Position numbers and translations under genes: made by a program. Positions 55,864 through 64,000 of a stretch of 64,000 bases of DNA are shown here, piece after piece; the first letter of the stretch is position 1; every line of letters starts with the position of its first letter. The notes below the pieces were generated by a model. The model was not told where the DNA came from. It made no database searches and saw nothing but the letters and a program-made list of their open reading frames with translations. The DNA is from Streptomyces sp. NBC_01460 (GTDB lineage Bacteria; Actinomycetota; Actinomycetes; Streptomycetales; Streptomycetaceae): contig NZ_CP109473.1 in the NCBI RefSeq assembly GCF_036227405.1, positions 7,502,001-7,566,000 on the forward strand, given 5' to 3'.

Positions 55864-55907
55864 GAGGACGAGAAGGGGAGGGGGAGGGGGGGGTCCGGGT
55901 GGACATG

Positions 55908-55947
55908 CGGCAGGCCGGTGGTCTCCTCGGAAACCACCGGCCTGCCG
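55908..55947 (-). terminator. Hairpin after tetR
   Basis: A 15-bp perfect stem (55908-55922 with 55933-55947) and 10-base loop, 77 bases beyond the TetR-family stop. Confidence 0.6.
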
Positions 55948-56023
55948 GGTGCGCGCCGTCCCCGTCCCCACGGTGCGGCGCGGGTGGGCCCTCGTCATCC
56001 GCTCGGACGACGGCCCACGTTCA

Positions 56024-56668
56024 TCAGGTCCCGCTTCCCGGAGGAGCGGGCGGGGAGGGGGTGAGGCCGAGCGCGGGGAGGACGGCGCACTCGATGAAGC
56101 CGGTGAGGAAGGCGTCGTTCGTGTACCGCCCCTCCAGGAGCGGCCGGGCGCGCATGATGCCCAGTACCTGCGCGGCCACGTAGTCCGCCGCAGGGTTGTC
56201 GGCCGTGATCTCGCCGCGCCGGACGGCGCGCTCGACCATCGCGTCGATCGCGGCGATGGCCGGTGTGATCAGGGTGGAGCGCATCGCGCAGAGCAGGTCG
56301 GGATTCTGCAGCGCGGCGTGGCTGAGCGCGTGCATCAGGGCGGTGTCCTGCCCGGAGGCGGCGTCCACCACCTGCGCGGTCGCGTGCAGGTCGCCGCTCA
56401 GACTGCCGGTGTCGATGTCCGAGAACAGGGTCCTGCGGGTGCTGTGCAGCGCGGCGACGACCAGCTCCGGCTTGGAGCCCCACTGGCGGTAGAGCGTGGA
56501 CTTCCCGCACCGGGTGCGGGCGGCGACGCCCTCCATGGTCAGCGAGTCGTAGCCGCTCTCGCGGACCAGGTCCAGCACGGCGTTGTAGAGCTCCTGCGCA
56601 CGTTCCGGTGTGATCTTCGACCGGCGTGGCGCGGATGCGGACTCCTGTGCGGAACCGGGCGACGACAT
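56024..56668 (-). CDS. TetR-family transcriptional regulator
   Basis: A 214-residue TetR protein. The helix-turn-helix is at about 20-66: RAQELYNAVLDLVRESGYDSLTMEGVAARTRCGKSTLYRQWGSKPELV. The C-terminal ligand domain resembles the TetR_C_11 type (LMHALSHAALQNPDLLCAM, ITADNPAADYVAAQVLGIMRARPLLEGRYTNDAF). ATG 56668 is chosen because AGAGGGAAGCAG precedes it; the frame is open into the operator repeats but those codons are not protein-like. It is divergent from the PAP2-EamA pair, and a multi-copy palindromic operator fills the space between, so it probably represses both itself and that pair. Confidence 0.9.
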   Translation of the reverse strand: MSSPGSAQESASAPRRSKITPERAQELYNAVLDLVRESGYDSLTMEGVAARTRCGKSTLYRQWGSKPELVVAALHSTRRTLFSDIDTGSLSGDLHATAQVVDAASGQDTALMHALSHAALQNPDLLCAMRSTLITPAIAAIDAMVERAVRRGEITADNPAADYVAAQVLGIMRARPLLEGRYTNDAFLTGFIECAVLPALGLTPSPPAPPGSGT

Positions 56669-56704
56669 CTGCTTCCCTCTCTGCGACTCTGCGGCTGGGG
56701 ACCC

Positions 56705-56772
56705 TCGATACGCCAGTGTACCGATACGCGAGTGTACCGATACGCCGCCGTATCGGTACACTGGCGTATCGA
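56705..56772. promoter_or_regulatory. Multi-copy TetR operator, 24-bp inverted repeat
   Basis: Arms 56705-56728 and 56749-56772 are perfect inverted copies of 24 bases. The core GTGTACCGATACG occurs at 56716-56728 and 56732-56744, and its complement at 56749-56761; the last two form a 13-bp palindrome with a 4-base spacer. Three half-sites allow two or more dimers to bind between the divergent tetR and PAP2 genes. Confidence 0.85.
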
Positions 56773-56835
56773 TACGGCGTGGAGTGGCCACGCCGTACGT
56801 CGCGACAGCGCACCGTCAGCAAAGGGGCACGGGTG

Positions 56836-57648
56836 ATGCACACCCGCAGTGAGCCTGCGGAGCGGGAGCCGGACATCTCAGCCCGACCGCCCCTCGTCCG
56901 CGAACTGCTTCTGGTAGCCGGACTCTTCCTCGTCTACAAACTGGGCCGACAGGCCGCGAACGGCCACGTCGAGGAGGCCTTCCGCAACGCCGGGCACGTC
57001 TGGAGCTTCGAGCGGGCCGTCGGCCTCCCCGGCGAGGGAGCCGTGCAGGGCCTCCTGCTGCACAGCCACCCCCTCGTCGAGACGGCGAACACCTACTACG
57101 CGGCCGTGCACTTCCCCATGACGCTCGGCTTCATGGTCTGGCTGTACCTGCGCCGCCCGCTCCACTACGTGTGGGCGCGCCGGATCCTGACCGCGCTCAC
57201 GGGCGCGGCGCTCGCACTGCACCTGCTCTTCCCCCTGGCGCCCCCGCGGATGCTGCACGCGGCGGGGCTCGTGGACACCGCACAGGTCTACGGTCCCTCG
57301 GTGTACGGGGACACCCCCGCGACCGACCCGATGGCCAACCAGTTCGCCGCCATGCCGTCCCTGCACTTCGGCTGGGCGCTCGTGGTGGCCGTCGGTCTGA
57401 TCGTCGCCACCCGCTCCCGGTGGCGCCTGCTCTGGCTGCTGCACCCGGCGCTCACCCTGCTCGTCATCGTGGGCACCGCCAACCACTACTGGCTCGACGC
57501 GATCGTGGTCTCCGCGCTGCTCGCCGTCGCCTTCGCCGCGCTCAGGCTGCCGCGCACACCGCTCCGCAGGCACCTGGCCTGGCCGGCCACCCTCCCTGCC
57601 CAGACCTACGCGTCCCCCGCGTACGCACCATCCGGAGCGCGGCGATGA
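56836..57648 (+). CDS. PAP2-type membrane phosphatase/inositol-phosphotransferase-like
   Basis: A 270-residue membrane protein of the PAP2_3 branch (inositol phosphorylceramide synthase-like). It has about six helices, FAAMPSLHFGWALVV (the PSLH variant of the second PAP2 motif, about residue 175) and GTANHYWLDAIV (third motif with the catalytic His, about 215). The first KxxxxxxRP motif is missing, as is normal in this branch. It likely transfers or removes a phospho-headgroup on a lipid at the outer face. ATG 56836 is preferred to the adjacent GTG 56833 for spacing from AAAGGGG. Its stop overlaps the EamA start as ATGA. Control by the divergent TetR is expected. Confidence 0.85.
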   Translation: MHTRSEPAEREPDISARPPLVRELLLVAGLFLVYKLGRQAANGHVEEAFRNAGHVWSFERAVGLPGEGAVQGLLLHSHPLVETANTYYAAVHFPMTLGFMVWLYLRRPLHYVWARRILTALTGAALALHLLFPLAPPRMLHAAGLVDTAQVYGPSVYGDTPATDPMANQFAAMPSLHFGWALVVAVGLIVATRSRWRLLWLLHPALTLLVIVGTANHYWLDAIVVSALLAVAFAALRLPRTPLRRHLAWPATLPAQTYASPAYAPSGARR

Positions 57649-58613
57649 ACGCCACCCTCATAGCCGTCGCCCTCTCCCTCGTCTCCGCCGGCGCCTACGC
57701 GGCCGCCGCCGTGGCGCAGGCCCGTCTCGCCGGCCGGACGGAGCCCTCCGCCGGAGCGTTCCGGATGATGGCCCGCGGAGCCTGGTGGTCCGCGGTCGGC
57801 CTGAACGCGGGCGGGGCCCTGCTGCACGTCGCCGCGCTGAAGTACGGTCCGCTCACCCTGGTCCAGCCGCTGGGCGCGCTCACCCTCGTGGCCGCCGTCC
57901 CGCTGGGGGCCCGCGCCGCGGGCCGCCGGGTCAGCCGTACGGAGTGGCGCGGCACGCTCCTCACCCTCCTGGGCCTCGCCGCCCTGCTCCTGGCCGCGGG
58001 CGGTGCCGCGCCGCACGACACGCTGAGCCTCCCCGAGGCCCTGGGCGTCGGTGGCGTGACCATGGCGCTCGTCGCCGGGCTCAGCCGTCCGGGCACCCGT
58101 CCGGGACTCCGGCACGCCGCGGCCTCGGGCATCACCTCCGGGGTGGCGTCCGCCCTCACCCAGACCCTGACCGTGGCGGCGACCGACCACTCCGGGCCGT
58201 TGCTCAGCTGGCGGCTCGTGACCGTGGCGCTGCTGGTCTCCTTCTTCGCCCTGGGCGGGCTGATGCTCTCCCAGACCGCCTACCGGGGCGGTCTCGGCGC
58301 CCCGCTCGCCGTCGTCACCCTCGCCAACCCGGTCGCCGCCGCCGTGATCGGACTGGTCCTGCTGGGCGAGCGCCTCCAGGGAGGGCTGCTCGGCCTGGTC
58401 CCCGCGCTCATCGGTGCCGCCGCCGCCGTGGAGGGCGTGATCCTGCTCAGCCGGACGCAGGTGGCCGGTCCGGCCGAGGCGACCCCCGCCCCGGCACCAC
58501 CGGGACAGCCGTCACGCGTCGTCATCTCCGGCCCCGGCCCCTCGGCGCCGCGCGCCGCCGAGCCGCTCGTCCTGCGGGCGGAGCCGGCCGGGGCCCCGGC
58601 CGGCTCCCGCTAG
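57645..58613 (+). CDS. DMT/EamA-type membrane transporter
   Basis: A 322-residue membrane protein with about nine hydrophobic helices and a Pro/Ala-rich cytoplasmic tail (about 278-322). LKYGPLTLVQPLGALTLVAAVPLGA and AYRGGLGAPLAVVTLANPVAAAVIGLVLLGERLQGG are the two internal-repeat signatures of drug/metabolite transporters related to the DMT/NIPA-type group. Substrate is unknown. It overlaps the PAP2 gene by 4 bases, so transport and lipid modification may be linked and both under the TetR regulator. A 20-base perfect palindrome follows the stop. Confidence 0.85.
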   Translation: MNATLIAVALSLVSAGAYAAAAVAQARLAGRTEPSAGAFRMMARGAWWSAVGLNAGGALLHVAALKYGPLTLVQPLGALTLVAAVPLGARAAGRRVSRTEWRGTLLTLLGLAALLLAAGGAAPHDTLSLPEALGVGGVTMALVAGLSRPGTRPGLRHAAASGITSGVASALTQTLTVAATDHSGPLLSWRLVTVALLVSFFALGGLMLSQTAYRGGLGAPLAVVTLANPVAAAVIGLVLLGERLQGGLLGLVPALIGAAAAVEGVILLSRTQVAGPAEATPAPAPPGQPSRVVISGPGPSAPRAAEPLVLRAEPAGAPAGSR

Positions 58614-58620
58614 ACGCCGC

Positions 58621-58640
58621 CCGGGGCCGCGCGGCCCCGG
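58621..58640. terminator. Perfect palindrome between convergent genes
   Basis: A 20-base perfect palindrome (arm CCGGGGCCGC) fills the gap between the EamA stop and the BLIP-like stop; it can fold as a short tight hairpin acting on both strands. Confidence 0.55.
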
Positions 58641-59201
58641 TCAGGTCAGCGCGCGCTGGTAGCGGTAGGTCAGGGTGCCGTCGGTGAGATCGAAGTAGGC
58701 CGTGGGCGGGAACAGGCCCGTGCCGGCCGCGCAGGCGTACTTCCTGACGAATCCGGTGCGCGCGGGCCACTCGGGGTAGGTCTCCCCCTGCGTCACGCAC
58801 GAGTCCTTCGGGACGACCGCCCACAACTGGGCCTCGGTCATGCCCAGCGCCGTCCTGTTGTAGTGCGACAGCCTCATGGACGGGGTCTTCGGCTTGTACA
58901 GGAACTCGTTGCGCTTGCTGTACAGCTCGCCGTCGTCGGTGAAGGAGAAACCGCCGTAGGGAGCGTAGTCGCTCGACTCGGTGAAACACAGGATGGAGTC
59001 GCCGACGACCCCACCGGTGTCGCAGGCCGCCTCGCCGCCTCCGATCTCCCAGACCTCGTCGAAGGTCATCCCGAACTGGATCTGCTCGTACTTCGCGACG
59101 GAGAAGCCGGAGTTCGCCTGTGCGGCCGACGCCGTCGCGACGACGGCCGCCGCGGCCGCCACGAGGGCGACCCCCGTACGTGCAATCCGTGCCTTCACCA
59201 C
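58641..59201 (-). CDS. Secreted BLIP-family (beta-lactamase inhibitory protein-like) protein
   Basis: A 186-residue exported protein: signal peptide about 1-33 (VALVAAAAAVVATASAAQA) then about 150 mature residues in two similar halves. The first half has KYEQIQFGMTFDEVWEIGG with the disulfide segment ACDTGG ... GDSILC. The second has HYNRTALGMTEAQLWAVV with SCVTQGETYPEWPARTGF. Both match Streptomyces clavuligerus BLIP (KFTQIQFGMTRQQV, GDSIHC), which plugs class A beta-lactamases. The BLIP contact Asp49-Tyr50 appears kept (SSDYAPY), while Tyr51 and Phe142 seem replaced, so inhibition is uncertain. GTG 59201 or 59198 follows GAAAGGAC. No beta-lactam genes lie nearby. Confidence 0.83.
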   Translation of the reverse strand: MVKARIARTGVALVAAAAAVVATASAAQANSGFSVAKYEQIQFGMTFDEVWEIGGGEAACDTGGVVGDSILCFTESSDYAPYGGFSFTDDGELYSKRNEFLYKPKTPSMRLSHYNRTALGMTEAQLWAVVPKDSCVTQGETYPEWPARTGFVRKYACAAGTGLFPPTAYFDLTDGTLTYRYQRALT

Positions 59202-59431
59202 ATGTGTCCTTTCGTCGTCGCCCCGGGTGCGCGCGCCGCCGTCACGAACCCGGTGGGGCGGTCCGTGCGGTGCGGGGAGTCCCGCGAGCGCGGGCGGGAC
59301 CACGGGGCCGGAGCGGCGTCTCCCGCCGCTGGGCGCGACGCTATGGTCCGCCGCTCTCCGTCCCGTCTCCCGGCAGGGGGCCACGGCTGGAGGGCGCCGG
59401 ACGCCGGTGCGGGAGGGGAGGCGGGGGGCTT

Positions 59432-59971
59432 CTACGAGCGCGGACCGTCCAGGTCCTCGATCGCGCTGCTCAGCCAGCCCGTCCAGAACGTCTCCAGGTC
59501 GATGCCCCCGCGCAGCACCAGATGACGCAGCCGGTCCTCCTCCGTGGTCCGCTCCGGCGGGAAGTCCCGCTCCTCGATCTCCAGGTACTCCGCCAGCTGC
59601 TCCCCGTGCAGCACGAGGTGCCTGCGCAGCTCGCCGGCGAGGCCGGGGGCGCCCACGACCGCCGCCGCCCGCATCCTCAGGAGGAGCGGATCGCGGACCG
59701 GCCGCGGGTCCTCGGAGAGGGACACCCACGCCGTCAGCTCCGCCCGGCCCTCGGGCAGTACCTCGTACTCCTTCTTCTGCCCGCGGGCGGGCCGCGCCGT
59801 GGGCAGGACCCGGATGTGGCCGGCGTGCTCCAGCTTTCCCAGCTCCCGGTAGATCTGCTGATGCGTGGACGGCCAGAAGTAGCCGATCGACCGGTCGAAC
59901 CTGCGCGTCAGTTCGAGACCCGACGACGGCTTCTCGAGCAGGGCGGTGAGGATCGCGTGGGGGAGTGACAT
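59432..59971 (-). CDS. PadR-family transcriptional regulator
   Basis: A 179-residue PadR protein. The winged helix is MSLPHAILTALLEKPSSGLELTRRFDRSIGYFWPSTHQQIYRELGKLEHAGHI split over residues 1-55, with the wing at RPARGQKKEYEVLPEGRAEL. Residues 100-175 form the helical dimerisation domain. ATG 59971 is chosen over 59980 because AGGA lies 8 bases before it and the family start is MSLPHAIL. It is followed leftward by the BLIP-like gene and preceded by fadH, whose stop is 33 bases away. PadR proteins sense phenolic or drug-like ligands; the target here may be fadH, but a PadR-type site is not evident. Confidence 0.9.
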   Translation of the reverse strand: MSLPHAILTALLEKPSSGLELTRRFDRSIGYFWPSTHQQIYRELGKLEHAGHIRVLPTARPARGQKKEYEVLPEGRAELTAWVSLSEDPRPVRDPLLLRMRAAAVVGAPGLAGELRRHLVLHGEQLAEYLEIEERDFPPERTTEEDRLRHLVLRGGIDLETFWTGWLSSAIEDLDGPRS

Positions 59972-60004
59972 GGAGTGCATCCTAAGGACGGCGCGACCGG
60001 GTGC

Positions 60005-64000
<3,996 letters not shown>

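Noticed and set aside
56669..56791. N-terminal extension of the TetR protein to 56791
   Set aside because: The extra codons lie in the operator repeats and read as repetitive Tyr/Arg/Val; a good ribosome site precedes 56668.

Overview
The window reads as a stretch of Streptomyces (or very close actinomycete) chromosome. It is very GC-rich, third codon positions are almost always G or C, GTG starts and 4-base ATGA/GTGA overlaps are common, and it carries typical Streptomyces families (DUF5709, MbtH, DUF1206, PadR, PLDc_N-SHOCT, a BLIP-like secreted protein) plus IdeR/DmdR-type iron boxes. No rRNA, tRNA, CRISPR array, insertion sequence or phage gene is visible. All functions are assigned by reading motifs and recalling families; no database search was run.

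Layout. (a) 1-9.4 kb: the N-terminal part of an ATP-grasp enzyme, DUF5709, a membrane-lipid group (PAP2-diacylglycerol kinase fusion, YihY/BrkB, PAP2), an AlkB-like repair dioxygenase behind a GAAC-N4-GTTC SOS-type box, then a second ATP-grasp enzyme paired with a CocE/NonD hydrolase. (b) 9.9-29.1 kb: a large catabolic island around a LysR regulator. It has a CUT2-type (ribose-like) ABC importer, a cupin, a carboxymuconolactone decarboxylase-like protein, a two-domain extradiol dioxygenase, two aldehyde dehydrogenases, a FAH-family hydrolase, a small VOC protein, an alpha/beta hydrolase, a GlcG/HbpS protein, a MetE-like protein lacking its zinc ligands, an ABM monooxygenase, an LhgO-like oxidase, an amidohydrolase, a benzoylformate-decarboxylase-like ThDP enzyme and an Ldh-type dehydrogenase. 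I do not recognise the pathway as a known one.

(c) 29.3-46.7 kb: an iron-regulated block. A YncE-like beta-propeller and a four-repeat surface protein lie behind iron boxes, followed by a Fes-like esterase and a compact operon for an enterobactin-type catecholate siderophore: FepB-like lipoprotein, EntA, EntC, EntE, stand-alone isochorismatase, stand-alone aryl carrier protein, serine-specific C-A-T-TE synthetase and MbtH. The FepD/FepG/FepC-like importer is divergent, and one iron box lies between the two operons. (d) 46.7-51.9 kb: a cassette of MFS transporter, LigI-, LigK- and LigJ-like enzymes and a divergent GntR regulator. It should take 2-pyrone-4,6-dicarboxylate to pyruvate and oxaloacetate, and no ring-opening dioxygenase is beside it.

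(e) 52-64 kb: mixed genes, including an FBP zinc-finger protein, an SPFH / NAD-kinase-like pair with a promoter built inside an inverted repeat, a TetR regulator with a multi-copy operator facing a PAP2-EamA pair, a BLIP-family secreted protein, PadR, a FadH-type dienoyl-CoA reductase with a palindromic operator, DoxX, DUF1206 and the C-terminal end of a DNA photolyase.

How it fits together: two aromatic or pyrone catabolic modules flank a catecholate siderophore locus. Each block seems to have its own control (LysR, IdeR-type iron boxes, GntR), and each operator is visible as sequence near the relevant start codons.
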